A DNA stretch of 64,000 nucleotides from JARKPK01 sp964631235 (GTDB lineage: Bacteria > Planctomycetota > Planctomycetia > Pirellulales > Thermoguttaceae): assembly GCA_964631235.1 (NCBI GenBank), contig CAZVZX010000003.1, positions 62,001 to 126,000 of the forward strand, read 5' to 3'. The notes beneath the pieces are model-generated. The model had not been told where the DNA came from and ran no database searches. It was given only the letters and a program-made list of their open reading frames with translations. How positions within the stretch are numbered: the first letter of the stretch is position 1; each line of letters starts with the position of its first letter. A program made the position numbers and the translations under genes. This document shows, piece after piece, positions 1-8,839 of this stretch.

Positions 1-409
1 GTGCCGCCTCCTCCATCGATCGTTGGATCTCGCGCCGCTGGTGATCGTCGGCCGCCAAGTCGAAACCCATCAGTGTGATCGAGCTTTCCGTTTCCGGGTG
101 ATGATAGAACGCCATCATCATCAGCCGTCGCCCGGTGAACGGCACGCGCATGTCCATCAACACCGAGGGGAGGAACGGCTCGGGGATAGCGATGTCGGCG
201 ATTTCGCGCGTGCCGGTGGCAACTTGCTCCGGGTCGGTGACGAACGATTTCTTCCCCCAGTAGAAAAGGACGCCGCCTACCCCGCAACAAACCAAGATCA
301 CGCCTCCGGCCAACACGCCGAGAATGATCAATACCTTGGCTGTGCCGCTCAAACCGCGAGGCGGTTGGTACATAGGCTCGGGCATCACTTCCGGGTAAGA
401 GTACGACAT
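1..409 (-). CDS. Hypothetical single-pass membrane protein (3' part outside window)
   Basis: The reading frame opens with ATG at 409 and runs off the left edge, giving 136 residues. The N-terminus is Pro/Tyr-rich (about residues 1-20), followed by one hydrophobic Gly/Val/Leu segment at about residues 25-50 and then a soluble part. That part includes a PFTGRRLMMMAFYHHPE stretch and a KKSFVTDPEQVATGTREIA linker after the membrane segment. I do not recognise the family. The organisation suggests a membrane-anchored protein with its soluble domain on the far side of the membrane. Codon use matches neighbouring genes. Confidence 0.6.
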   Translation of the reverse strand, partial: MSYSYPEVMPEPMYQPPRGLSGTAKVLIILGVLAGGVILVCCGVGGVLFYWGKKSFVTDPEQVATGTREIADIAIPEPFLPSVLMDMRVPFTGRRLMMMAFYHHPETESSITLMGFDLAADDHQRREIQRSMEEAA

Positions 410-636
410 GGTTGTACCGTTGGCGAAAAGCCGATTGAACTCCCTTGGGAGCACGGCGATTGGTCACTGTGTGATGAAACAATGCTCCGCGTTATCGAAA
501 TGGGATGAGTCCTTAATAGGAGCGAGTCGTTGCGACCGGCAAAAGGTATCGCTGAACGAGCATCACGTTGCTGTTTGAAAATCGATTCCGTCTCGGGCCT
601 CTGGGCGGCAACGAGAGGCACAGGGCGATTATGCGA

Positions 637-1089
637 TTATAAATCGAGCTGTTGCAGATGAATCGCATACACTCCTTCACTGCGGCGGCGCTCCGCCCGT
701 TGGCTGATATGTGTTCCCTCGCAGATCGTTAGGTTGAGTTTTCCGATCAGTTTTTTTAGGTAGTCGAGGTGCGGGCACGGCGGACCGTGGAAGTTGTCGT
801 GGGTAATGCAAGTGGCCAGATGCACGGTAATTTGCGATCGTTCTACAGCTTCGTGTTTCGCTAGCGTTCGGCAGAGCAGGTCGAGCTTGCGGTGGACGGC
901 CCGCCCGCAACAGCCCCCGCAGTCAATCGTAAAGAGCCGCAACGGCTCGTCTTTCGGGTAGCAGGCCATGATTCCCGTCCGCTCTTCAGCGGCACGAACG
1001 CAGTAATAGCCCGGGCATCGCTCGACGACCAAGCGGCACTGAACAATGATGATCACTCGGCCGTTGCCGGGGCTCGACGAGTCGGACAT
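637..1089 (-). CDS. CGGC domain protein, putative metal/Fe-S binding
   Basis: A small protein of about 150 residues with the CGGC-domain signature: an ITIDCGGCCGR-type core (seen as FTIDCGGCCGRAVHRK) in the middle, a C-terminal HLATCITHDN and GPPCPH, and further conserved Cys (YYCVRAAEE). In this family (PF08821) the cysteines are predicted to bind metal; no reaction is established. ATG at 1089 is preferred over a TTG four codons upstream, although neither has a clear Shine-Dalgarno. It stands alone, 56 bp downstream of the sialidase stop on the same strand. Confidence 0.75.
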   Translation of the reverse strand: MSDSSSPGNGRVIIIVQCRLVVERCPGYYCVRAAEERTGIMACYPKDEPLRLFTIDCGGCCGRAVHRKLDLLCRTLAKHEAVERSQITVHLATCITHDNFHGPPCPHLDYLKKLIGKLNLTICEGTHISQRAERRRSEGVYAIHLQQLDL

Positions 1090-1145
1090 GAGATTTGCCA
1101 AGGGGGACTAAACCGGTTTCTTTCTTGCTGTTGCGGTGCGGCGCG

Positions 1146-2384
1146 TTAATTCGCCGGGGCGGTGGGCTGGCTCGATTCGAGCCAACCGATGCCGAAGCGG
1201 GCCAGCGTAATCCGCTCGTATGGGTGTTTTTCTCCCCGTTCGTACAGGCAGAGCACGGTGCCGTCGGGCAGCACGGCCAGGCAGGAGTATGCCGCCGGGC
1301 CTTCATGGAGAATGCGGGCCGCACACCACGTTTGTGCTTCGTCGCGGCTTAGTCGAACAGTGAGCTTCTCGCGTTTGCGAGAGGCAGGGTTCGAGAAGAG
1401 AATGCGTCCCGGTCGGTCCCCTTCGGGCATGTTGTAACGGCGGATACTCGCCTGGCAAATTGGTTCAATGAGTGTCGCGTCGTGGTTGATCGGACCGAAG
1501 GTTTCCCCGCGATCGCGGCTGATCGCTACGGCTCGATGCGGCTGGGCGGGTTTGTATTTGCGCATGTTGAGCATCACGGCCCCGTCGGCCAGTTCGACGG
1601 CTTCGCATTCGTTGCAATGCGGCCCGACGACGCCGCCGATTTTCCAATGGTCGCCGCGCGAGTCGCTGAAGATGATATGCGAGAAGTAGAGCCGGACGCC
1701 GGGTTCCACGCCGCCCGGCGTATAGTAGCTCGGTATCACGATCCGCCCGTCGCGTAACTGAATGCCCGCACCGGGCCCGGTTCCGTACCAGGCCCAGTCA
1801 GGTTTTTTTGCCTCATTGGTGATTTCGCGAGGGGCCGACCACGTCTTGCCATCGTCGGAGCTCTTGCTGAGCCAAACGGTCCGTGTGCCTCGACTCGTCT
1901 TGGCCTTGATGTCAAGCTCGTTGTCAGTTCCCAGGTTGTGCGTCATCAGCAGGAGGATTTCGCCGGTTTCGCGGACGACTACCGGGCAGGGATTGCCGCA
2001 GGTATTCTCTTGATCGTCCCAGATGACGCGTTGCTGCGAGAACGTCCGCCCGCCGTCCTCGCTCCGTTTCACCAGCAGATCAATATCGCCCGAATCGCCC
2101 TGCCCTCTCACGCGACCTTCACAAAACGCGAGCACCGTGCCGGCTTGCGTGACGATCACTGACGGAATGCGATAGGTGTGATAGCCGTCTTGACCAGCGA
2201 TGAAGACATCGATTTGTTCCAGTTGTTCTTGTTTTGGCTGTTCCTTCGCGTCAGCCCGAGCTGCGGCGGTCGTTTCCGCGGCAATCGAAATGTTGCCGAT
2301 AGTTGCCCAGCCGATCACCAACGCGGTGAAGAGGGCGACAGGAGATTTCACCGGATTAAGGGATGCGGTTCGTGTATGCTTCAT
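1146..2384 (-). CDS. Secreted sialidase / exo-alpha-sialidase (BNR repeats)
   Basis: 412 residues with an N-terminal signal sequence (hydrophobic about 16-35, AAE cleavage region). The YRIPS motif carries the first catalytic arginine of the sialidase triad (R72-I73-P74). At least four Asp-boxes are present: SEDGGRTF (108-115), SSDDGKTW (175-182), SDSRGDHW (240-247) and SRDRGETF (289-296), plus a degenerate SRDEAQTW near the C-terminus. This is the six-bladed beta-propeller of GH33-like sialidases, which release terminal sialic acids outside the cytoplasm. Some planctomycete members of this fold act on other sugars, so substrate is inferred. It is monocistronic, and a hairpin repeat lies upstream at 2610-2700. 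Confidence 0.85.
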   Translation of the reverse strand: MKHTRTASLNPVKSPVALFTALVIGWATIGNISIAAETTAAARADAKEQPKQEQLEQIDVFIAGQDGYHTYRIPSVIVTQAGTVLAFCEGRVRGQGDSGDIDLLVKRSEDGGRTFSQQRVIWDDQENTCGNPCPVVVRETGEILLLMTHNLGTDNELDIKAKTSRGTRTVWLSKSSDDGKTWSAPREITNEAKKPDWAWYGTGPGAGIQLRDGRIVIPSYYTPGGVEPGVRLYFSHIIFSDSRGDHWKIGGVVGPHCNECEAVELADGAVMLNMRKYKPAQPHRAVAISRDRGETFGPINHDATLIEPICQASIRRYNMPEGDRPGRILFSNPASRKREKLTVRLSRDEAQTWCAARILHEGPAAYSCLAVLPDGTVLCLYERGEKHPYERITLARFGIGWLESSQPTAPAN

Positions 2385-2788
2385 CGCGCACGCCTTTTCA
2401 ACTTCGCCGAAAAAATCGGTCGTTTACTTGATCGGATGGCTCGACCGAAGATGGCGCGGTTCGGACTCGACGAGCATTATGGCGGTTGTTCGCGCGGGCG
2501 GCAAGCAATAGAATGGATGGGGTTTGAGCTTTCGCCCTTTTGCGGAAACCGTAGAGAACATGGAAGCGTCGATTCGGTTTTGCGGGGGGCGAGAAAAGGG
2601 GCGAAAAAGAATCGCGAAAGACGGAATGCGGTTCAACGGGGGACGGCACGCAAGAAGGCCGCATCACTGCATCAGCGGCCGCTTCTGCAAATGTGTGAGG
2701 CTATTCAGAGGCAGACTTTGGATTTGCTTTGGAATCGCTGTGTCGGACACCCCGCCGAAACCAGCCAATTTGGGAAGACGATTGATTC
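2385..2788. other. Intergenic region between sialidase and thiC
   Basis: About 400 bp between divergent genes. It holds one copy of the dispersed hairpin element (2610-2700). I looked for a TPP riboswitch (CUGAGA box and its partner) ahead of thiC and saw none; no clear promoter was recognised. Confidence 0.5.
2610..2700 (-). repeat. Dispersed hairpin element, copy E1
   Basis: Read on the minus strand it starts with a CACACATTTGC-like end and GAAGCGGCCGC, and finishes with AACCGC, a 12-nt loop (2616-2627) and GCGATT, followed by a T-rich tail. Ends and stem-loop match copies E2-E5 elsewhere in the window; one stem pair is lost here (C-A). Confidence 0.6.
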
Positions 2789-4096
2789 ATGACACAACTC
2801 ATTCGCGCCCGCGCGGGCGAAATCACTGATCAGATGCGGGCGGTTGCCGAAGACGAACGGCTTGATGTCGAGTTGGTGCGCAGCGAGGTTGCCGCCGGCC
2901 GAATGGTGATTCCCGCCAACACGGTTCATTTGAAGCAGGGATTGCGGCCGATCGGCATTGGGATCGCAGCGCGCACGAAAATCAACGCCAACTTGGGGAA
3001 GTCGGCCCTGTCGAGCGACATCGTTTGCGAAGTGGAGAAGATGCTTTTGGCCGTTCGCTACGGGGCCGACACGGTAATGGACCTTTCCACTGGGGCCGAT
3101 ATCGACGATGTTCGTCGGAGGATTATCGCTGCGGCCACCGTGCCGGTCGGAACGGTTCCGATTTACCAAGTGGCTGAGCAGCTTGACGACATCGCGGACA
3201 TGGAACCGGAGCATTTCCTCGATGTGGTGGAACAGCAAGCGGCCCAGGGCGTCGATTACATGACAATCCACGCGGGCATTCTTCGCGAGCATCTGCCGCT
3301 GACGGAGGGGCGCGTAACCGGGATTGTGAGTCGCGGCGGCGCGCTGACGGCAAAGTGGATGACGGTGCGCAGAGAGCAGAACCCGTTTTATACCCATTTC
3401 GATGCGTTGTGCGAGATCATGCGGGCGTACGATGTTACCTGGAGCTTGGGCGACGGACTGCGGCCGGGCAGTTTGGCCGACGCGAGCGACGAAGCGCAAT
3501 TCGCCGAGCTTCGCGTGTTGGGGCAATTGGGGCGCCGTGCTCGTCAGTTGGGATGCCAGGTGATGATCGAGGGGCCGGGCCATATCCCGTTGAATCAGAT
3601 CGAGCGCAATGTGCGCTTGCAACAAGAATGGTGTGACGGGGCGCCGTTTTACGTGCTCGGCCCGGTCGTCACAGACATTGCGCCGGGCTACGACCATATC
3701 ACCAGCGCCATTGGTGCGTCGATGGCCGCTTGGTACGGGGCGGCGATGCTTTGCTATGTGACTCCGAAAGAGCATTTGGGCTTGCCCGACCGCGACGATG
3801 TGCGGCAAGGAGTGATTGCCTACAAGATCGCCGCACACGCGGCCGATGTGGCCCGCGGGCGTCCCGGAGCTGCCGATCGCGACTTGGCACTGAGCCGCGC
3901 GCGGTTCGCCTTCGATTGGGACGAGCAGTTTCGGCTATCGCTCGACCCGGACACTGCACGGGCAATGCACGCCCAAAGCCGAAGCGAGCCTGCGGACGGT
4001 ACTCGCTATTGCACGATGTGCGGCCCGAAGTTCTGCTCGATGAAGACGACCGATGAGTTGCGCGCGTTGGGACGTCAGCAGTCGAGTCGGCGATGA
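2789..4096 (+). CDS. thiC: Phosphomethylpyrimidine synthase ThiC
   Basis: 435 residues, the usual length of the shorter ThiC form that lacks the N-terminal extension. ThiC is a radical-SAM enzyme converting aminoimidazole ribotide to HMP phosphate in thiamine synthesis. Diagnostic segments seen: KINANLGKSA (about residue 65), GADTVMDLSTGAD, a central YMTIHAG, GDGLRPGS, MIEGPGHIP and GPVVTDIAPGYDH. The C-terminal cluster motif C408-x2-C411-x4-C416 binds the [4Fe-4S] cluster. The ATG at 2789 places the first conserved block where expected. No other thi gene is adjacent. Confidence 0.96.
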   Translation: MTQLIRARAGEITDQMRAVAEDERLDVELVRSEVAAGRMVIPANTVHLKQGLRPIGIGIAARTKINANLGKSALSSDIVCEVEKMLLAVRYGADTVMDLSTGADIDDVRRRIIAAATVPVGTVPIYQVAEQLDDIADMEPEHFLDVVEQQAAQGVDYMTIHAGILREHLPLTEGRVTGIVSRGGALTAKWMTVRREQNPFYTHFDALCEIMRAYDVTWSLGDGLRPGSLADASDEAQFAELRVLGQLGRRARQLGCQVMIEGPGHIPLNQIERNVRLQQEWCDGAPFYVLGPVVTDIAPGYDHITSAIGASMAAWYGAAMLCYVTPKEHLGLPDRDDVRQGVIAYKIAAHAADVARGRPGAADRDLALSRARFAFDWDEQFRLSLDPDTARAMHAQSRSEPADGTRYCTMCGPKFCSMKTTDELRALGRQQSSRR

Positions 4097-4408
4097 GCGA
4101 TGCGTTGACGGTGTGACAGAATGGTAATGTGTTTTTGAAAGGACTGCTCGGGACGGCGCGGCTGTTGGCGCCTGTCCCGGGGGCGCTTTGTGCGGAAGGT
4201 GAAGGAGCTTTGGCAGGATCGCCGCCGGTTTCGGAAGCCTGCCGCGCTCGTTACCTTCATCGCCCGAGGACCAACGGACCCAGTCTAGTTCTCGTGAGAA
4301 GCGAGAAGACTGATCCTTCATTGTGCATTGTCGGGTGGAACCGAACTCTCGCTGGTCGGCCTTGTTGTGTGTTCATTTTGAATACCCACGGCGGAAGTCG
4401 CGCGAACG
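4097..4408. other. Intergenic region after thiC
   Basis: 312 bp between two genes in the same direction. I see a GC-rich inverted repeat around 4155-4172 without a T-tract, and no convincing gene or terminator. Confidence 0.35.
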
Positions 4409-5245
4409 ATGGCAACGAGCTTTTTGGTGTTCGATGTGGAGAGCGTGGCCGACGCCGATTTGGTTGCGCGCGTACACTACGGAGGCACGTGCGAACCGGC
4501 CGACGCCTTGGCTCGATACCGCGACGAATTGCGCGAGCGGTACGATAGTGACTTTGTGCCTTATACGTTTCAAGTGCCGGCTGTGGTCGTCGTGGGCAAG
4601 GTCACGGCCGAGTTCGTTTTGGAAGACATCGTTGCGTTGGATGAACCACGGTTTCGTCCCCATGTGATTACCGAACACTTTTGGCGAGGTTGGGAACGCT
4701 ATCGTCGCCCGACGTTGGTTAGCTTCAACGGTCAGCGATTTGACGTTCCACTCTTGGAATTGGCGGCCTTCCGCTACGGGATCAGCGTGCCGGGCTGGTT
4801 TCAGGGGAGCAAGCCGAGCGACCAGCCGCGTAATCGGTTCAATACAACTGCGCACATTGATTTGTGCGAAATGCTCACGAACTTTGGCGCCACGCGGTTC
4901 ACCGGAGGGCTCAATTTGGCGGCGAATATCTTAGGCAAGCCCGGCAAAATGGACGTGCAAGGGCATATGGTGCAAGATATGTTTGCGGCGGGGCAATTGG
5001 CCGAGATCGCCGACTACTGCCGCTGTGACGTTCTTGATACGTACTTCGTATTCCTGAGGTCGCGGGTACTCGTGGGGCGGTTGACCTTAGAGCAGGAGCA
5101 GCGGCTGATCGCTGATACAAAAAGCTGGATCGAGCAGCGGGCGGAAAAGGTTGCTGCATTCCGTCTTTATCTTGATCGTTGGGGAGATTGGCCCAACCCC
5201 TGGGTGACCGGCGCGGAATCTGGCGCGGAGCGGTCGCAGGAATGA
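4409..5245 (+). CDS. Predicted 3'-5' exonuclease, PolB-type (DnaQ/RNase H fold)
   Basis: 278 residues beginning VFDVES, which supplies the Exo I acidic pair (D9, E11). Exo II is in LVSFNGQRFDVPLLEL (about residues 102-117), and Exo III in YCRCDVLDTYFVF (Tyr and Asp, about residues 203-215). This matches the stand-alone exonuclease family related to the proofreading domain of family B polymerases (COG3298-like, PF10108). The expected role is two-metal 3'-5' exonucleolysis on DNA or RNA; the physiological substrate is unknown. It stands alone with no polymerase domain or partner nearby. Confidence 0.85.
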   Translation: MATSFLVFDVESVADADLVARVHYGGTCEPADALARYRDELRERYDSDFVPYTFQVPAVVVVGKVTAEFVLEDIVALDEPRFRPHVITEHFWRGWERYRRPTLVSFNGQRFDVPLLELAAFRYGISVPGWFQGSKPSDQPRNRFNTTAHIDLCEMLTNFGATRFTGGLNLAANILGKPGKMDVQGHMVQDMFAAGQLAEIADYCRCDVLDTYFVFLRSRVLVGRLTLEQEQRLIADTKSWIEQRAEKVAAFRLYLDRWGDWPNPWVTGAESGAERSQE

Positions 5246-5546
5246 TGGTTGGGGCGTGCCGTGGCAGGGATGGAGCCGATACGCACACGGCCCGGAAGGG
5301 TAGCGTCACCGTTACGAGTAATATTCGAGTGCGGCTTGCGGGCATCCTGTTCAGAGCGGTCGGATCATAACGATGCGGGGGCGGCGCGGCACGGGGAGAG
5401 GTCGGCGATCGGAGTGCCTGCGATCAGGTATGGTCGCTTTCCATGGGGCAAGCGGGACGGCACTTGAACGTTGACCCAGCGGAATCGGTTGGTTTGGCGC
5501 GTTTGTTGTGTGATCGGAGCAACGGTCTATTGACGGGAGTGCGACG
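5246..5546. other. Intergenic region
   Basis: About 300 bp between the exonuclease and GYD genes. Nothing beyond ordinary sequence was recognised. Confidence 0.3.
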
Positions 5547-5831
5547 ATGAACACGTTCTTCATGTTTGGGCGGTACACGAGCGATGCGATTCAGCACGTA
5601 AGTGTCGAGCGAACCCGGCAGGCGCACCGCATCGTCGAAGGCCTTGGTGGCCGGATCAAGGCGATCTACGCCTTGATGGGAGAAAACGATCTGGTGCTGA
5701 TCACCGAGTTTCCGAGGATGGCTGATGCGATGAAGGCGTCGGTTGAGCTGAAGAAGCAGACGGATATCTCCTTCTTCACTACGGCAGCTATGCCGGTCGA
5801 AGAGTTCGACGAACTCGTCGGCGAAGTGTGA
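5547..5831 (+). CDS. GYD domain protein
   Basis: 94 residues. The pattern MFGRYTSDAIQHV..ERT at the start, GGRIKAIYALMGENDLVLITEFP in the middle (residues about 33-57) and FFTTAAMPVEEFDEL at the end is typical of the GYD-domain family (PF08734). These are small ferredoxin-like-fold, probably oligomeric cytoplasmic proteins of unknown function. Full family length, no signal peptide. ATG preceded by a weak GGGAG. No functional partner adjacent. Confidence 0.85.
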   Translation: MNTFFMFGRYTSDAIQHVSVERTRQAHRIVEGLGGRIKAIYALMGENDLVLITEFPRMADAMKASVELKKQTDISFFTTAAMPVEEFDELVGEV

Positions 5832-6198
5832 CGCTGATTCGCCTTCGACACCGGCATCGGCGACCAAGGCCTATGGCCGATTGAAGACCGGCCATGAGTG
5901 CGCGAGTGCGTCGGGGCTCCAGGCCAAATCGCGGCGCTCAGCATGGAACCCGGCCGCGAGTGCAGCGAAGCGGCGTTGGGGCGATCTTGCCCACCCGGTT
6001 CGGCTTTCCGTCTTCTGTTTTTTCCAACGGCACGACGTGCAAAGTATTGTCAGGAAAGACGTTGTCGGCTATCCCGAAGCGGCTGCGTTCGATGATCGCC
6101 CCCGTGACGGAATCGCCGATCGACTGCATCTGTTGTTTTATTGCGGCTCGCCCTTGGGCACCCCGGCGTTAGGCGATGATTCCTTGCAGAAAAAACAC

Positions 6199-6226
6199 TT
6201 GCCAAATCGCCGGCACGGGCTAGAAT
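6199..6226 (+). promoter_or_regulatory. Sigma70-type promoter of candidate sRNA
   Basis: TTGCCA (6199-6204), a 16-bp spacer and TAGAAT (6221-6226). Both boxes are near consensus. Start of transcription is expected near 6231-6233, right at the 5' arm of the RNA's closing stem. Confidence 0.6.
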
Positions 6227-6230
6227 ACAA

Positions 6231-6361
6231 GTGGTTCGGGAATTCGTCGTGGTTGCCTCGCCACCGGTTCTCGAACTGGGTCACCGCACGAGGCGTCAGG
6301 TATACCCGCGGTGAGAGCCTGAGGCGTGCCGAACCTGACAGGCCCGCCTCGGGCTTTTTTT
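6231..6361 (+). ncRNA. Candidate structured small RNA, about 130 nt
   Basis: No reading frame is supported. The transcript is bracketed by a near-consensus promoter and an intrinsic terminator. Its body folds back: GGTTCGG (6233-6239) pairs perfectly with CCGAACC (6329-6335). Inside are GTGG/CCAC, CCGGTT/AACTGG and the alternatives GCCTCG/CGAGGC and TCACCGC/GCGGTGA, which compete. I could not match it to SRP RNA (the conserved apical GGAAG-type motif is missing) or to tmRNA. Length and the rod-like shape would allow a 6S-like RNA, but that is a guess. Located between convergent GYD and SMR genes. Confidence 0.55.
6342..6361 (+). terminator. Intrinsic terminator of candidate sRNA
   Basis: GCCCG-CCT-CGGGC hairpin (6342-6354) directly followed by seven T residues (6355-6361). 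A textbook rho-independent terminator for plus-strand transcription; no gene on this strand ends nearby. Confidence 0.8.
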
Positions 6362-6569
6362 GTTTCTTGCCTCTTGTCTCAGTCGCATTCTCTCGGACGA
6401 CGGCTGATTCGCAACTCGCGCGGGTGTGTTGGGCGGTTTGTCGTTAAATGATCGCGTCGACCGCACAACGTCTCGATCTCTTCTTCGGGTGGGAACAATC
6501 GATGTATTGAGATTCCTCCGGTTGTCATCACGTCGGACGCGGGAGCGGGGCGAAGTCCGCCGTCGCGCA

Positions 6570-6887
6570 TCAGGAGGTTCCCAATCGCAGAGCGATGATT
6601 CCGGCAGTAATCAGGCCGATGGCCGACCATTGAACCGGCGACATCGGTTCCTGAAACCAATAGGTGCCGATCAGCGCGCTGCCGAGAACGCCCAGCCCGG
6701 CCCAGGCGGCGTAGGCCACGCCCAACGGAATGGTACGCACGGCTAGAGCCAGAAAGACGTAGGTGAGGCCCATCATCACGATGGTGACGACGCTGGGGAC
6801 CAATCGCGTAAAACCGCCGCTGAGTTTCAACCCCATGACCCAGCATACTTCGCACAAGCCCGCAACTGCCAAGTAAAGCCAACCCAT
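6570..6887 (-). CDS. sugE: SMR-family guanidinium exporter (SugE/Gdx type)
   Basis: 105 residues, four membrane segments (about 1-20, 30-50, 58-78, 85-103), the small multidrug resistance architecture. The essential glutamate is E13 in AGLCEVCW. GLKLSGGFTRL and the AYAAWAGLG stretch fit the SugE/Gdx subtype better than EmrE. Gdx proteins are dual-topology dimers that export guanidinium with proton antiport. I looked upstream for guanidine riboswitches (ykkC or mini-ykkC hairpins with ACGR loops) and did not find them. It is a single gene, convergent with the candidate sRNA. Confidence 0.88.
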   Translation of the reverse strand: MGWLYLAVAGLCEVCWVMGLKLSGGFTRLVPSVVTIVMMGLTYVFLALAVRTIPLGVAYAAWAGLGVLGSALIGTYWFQEPMSPVQWSAIGLITAGIIALRLGTS

Positions 6888-7356
6888 TGTGCAGATCCTC
6901 TATTCTGTTCGCGTCGGAAGCAATCCAGCCGGTTCGCCTCGCTTGCTGATTCTACGCCGTTGACGGAGGACGTTCGGTCCACCGCCCCAAGTCGCCTTCC
7001 AAGGGCGTGGGCCTGTCATGGTGCCGAAGCGGCGGCCCGCGTTTGCAATCGGTGCTTCCGGGCCGCCTTCGCGTATTTGGAATCCGGTGCCCCATTCAAT
7101 TGGGTGTAAAAAGTGCCGATGCCGGCCAACAGCAATTCTTACAGAACGGACCGAAAGGGCAAATTGACCACCGTGGGTTTGCCGGGGCGTCGTCGCCCGT
7201 TGCCGGGGTGCTGAAAGTCGAGCACAATAGCCGGTATCGACCGGCAAATTGAACCCGCGGCAAGTTGACCCCGTGGGTGTCAGACCAGTTCGCTGATTGC
7301 CGCGCCGGTGTGTGATCTGTTGAGATTTGCGTGGTGGACTTGTGCGGAAGGCTTGG
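6888..7356. other. Intergenic region between divergent sugE and LarA-like gene
   Basis: 469 bp. No gene supported. A lone TAGAAT-like box lies on the minus strand near 6950, without a matching -35. No riboswitch recognised. Confidence 0.3.
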
Positions 7357-8646
7357 ATGACGTTGCCACTAGATCAGTTTCCGAAGGTTTTCCGGCTTAG
7401 GCAGCGATTCCCGCGGCCGCGCATCGGCGATGTGGCCGCCGAGGTGCATAAGCAGTTGGATCGGTTGCCGCTTCGCTCCCGCGTGTCGGCCGGTCAAACG
7501 GTGGCGATCACGGCCGGAAGTCGGGGGATTGCCAATATCGCGCTGATTCTTCGAGAAATCGCGGCGTATCTTCGGCGGCTGGGCGCCGAGCCGTTCTTGG
7601 TGCCGGCGATGGGCAGTCACGGCGGAGCCACGGCCGCTGGGCAAACGGCTGTGCTCGAGTCGTTCGGCATTACCCCAAGCTTTTGCGGGTGTCCGATCCG
7701 ATCGAGCCTCGATACGGTGATCATCGACGAGCCGGGCGTGGGGTTCCCGATTCACTTCGATCGAGAGGCTTTTCGGGCCGATCATGTGTTGGTTTGCGGG
7801 CGCGTGAAGCCGCATACTTGGTTTGCCGGCCCTGTCGAAAGCGGCCTATTGAAGATGTTGCTGATTGGGTTGGGCAAATCTGAAGGAGCGAGGGTTTATC
7901 ATCGGGCGATTGAAGATTACGGCTTCGGCGAGATCGTTGCCCGCGCAGCGCCGGTCATTCTGCGTCGCTGCCGCATTGCCGGCGGGATCGCGATCGTGGA
8001 AAACGCCTATGACGAGACGGCCATGATCGAGGCTGTTGGGGCCGAAGAGTTTTTGACTCGCGAGCCGGCCTTGTTGCAGCGGGCGCGGGCATGGATGGCA
8101 CAATTGCCGTTCGACGAGATCGATGTGCTGTTGATCGACCGATTCGGAAAGAATATCAGCGGCGTGGGGTTCGATGCGAACGTTGTCGGCCGGAAGTACA
8201 ACGAACATCGCGCGGTCGAGGGAGAACGCCCGAGGGTGAAACGCATCTGTGTGCGCAGCCTCACGCCTGAAAGCGGGGGCAACGCCGTCGGGATCGGCAT
8301 GGCCGAGTTTTGCCGAAGCGACGTCCTTCGCGCGATGGATCAGCGAGTGACACGGGTGAATGCCATGACTTCGGGGCATATCGCCGTATGTATGATCCCG
8401 CCCGACTTTGAAACGGACCGCGAAATGCTTTCCGCGGCGCTGAGTACGATCGGTCTTCGGACGGCTGATCGCGCCGGATTGGTTTGGATCGCCGACACGC
8501 TCCATTTGGACGAATTGGAGTGCAGCGAGCATTTCCTCGATGAAGCGGTTCGTCGCGACGACTTGGAAGTGCTCTGCCGACCGCGCCCGTTGCCGTTCGG
8601 TTCCGACGGTAATTTGCCCTTGGTCCGCCAATGGAATAGCATTTGA
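7357..8646 (+). CDS. LarA-N-like (DUF2088) lactate-racemase-domain protein
   Basis: 429 residues from ATG 7357; an upstream in-frame TTG would add ten unconserved residues. The N-terminal half has the hallmarks of the LarA-like family: VAITAGSRGIANIALI, PAMGSHGGATAAGQ, then RVKPHTWFAGPVESGLLKM with IGLGKSEGA, and IDVLLIDRFGKNISGVGFDANVVGR. In true LarA the equivalent region holds the nickel-pincer cofactor; members of this divergent branch are uncharacterised. No larB, larC or larE homologue is nearby, so a racemase role with the Ni-pincer cofactor is not supported locally. Stand-alone gene. Confidence 0.75.
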   Translation: MTLPLDQFPKVFRLRQRFPRPRIGDVAAEVHKQLDRLPLRSRVSAGQTVAITAGSRGIANIALILREIAAYLRRLGAEPFLVPAMGSHGGATAAGQTAVLESFGITPSFCGCPIRSSLDTVIIDEPGVGFPIHFDREAFRADHVLVCGRVKPHTWFAGPVESGLLKMLLIGLGKSEGARVYHRAIEDYGFGEIVARAAPVILRRCRIAGGIAIVENAYDETAMIEAVGAEEFLTREPALLQRARAWMAQLPFDEIDVLLIDRFGKNISGVGFDANVVGRKYNEHRAVEGERPRVKRICVRSLTPESGGNAVGIGMAEFCRSDVLRAMDQRVTRVNAMTSGHIAVCMIPPDFETDREMLSAALSTIGLRTADRAGLVWIADTLHLDELECSEHFLDEAVRRDDLEVLCRPRPLPFGSDGNLPLVRQWNSI

Positions 8647-8839
8647 TTGCGGGCGATGCGGTCGGATCGGGTGCGACGATTTCCACGGATCGAGCGATTT
8701 CGCTCGCAAGGGACGCGGCTTGATCGAACCATCAGCGCGCCGCGGCGCGGCAGAGGGCTGGGCTGCTTCGTCGCCAATGGGGGCGTTGCGATGTGCTTCC
8801 GAGCGGCCGCAATCATGTGCCGCGGACACGAGCGCCCGA

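Larger units (their letters stand above)
5832..6569. other. Intergenic region holding a candidate small RNA
   Basis: 738 bp between convergent genes with no credible protein-coding frame. Its right half holds a complete transcription unit (promoter 6199-6226, RNA 6231-6361, terminator), described separately; 5832-6195 shows nothing recognisable. Confidence 0.5.

Noticed and set aside
348..366. AACCGCGAGGCGGTT hairpin near the left edge
   Set aside because: It lies within a coding region, has a 3-nt loop and none of the element's flanks.
2385..2788. TPP riboswitch expected ahead of thiC
   Set aside because: Conserved CUGAGA and partner helix were not found on the plus strand.
6231..6361. Candidate sRNA as SRP RNA
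   Set aside because: The invariant apical GGAAG/AGCAG-like sequence is missing.
6888..7356. Guanidine riboswitch ahead of sugE
   Set aside because: No hairpins with ACGR loops or ykkC core found on the minus strand.
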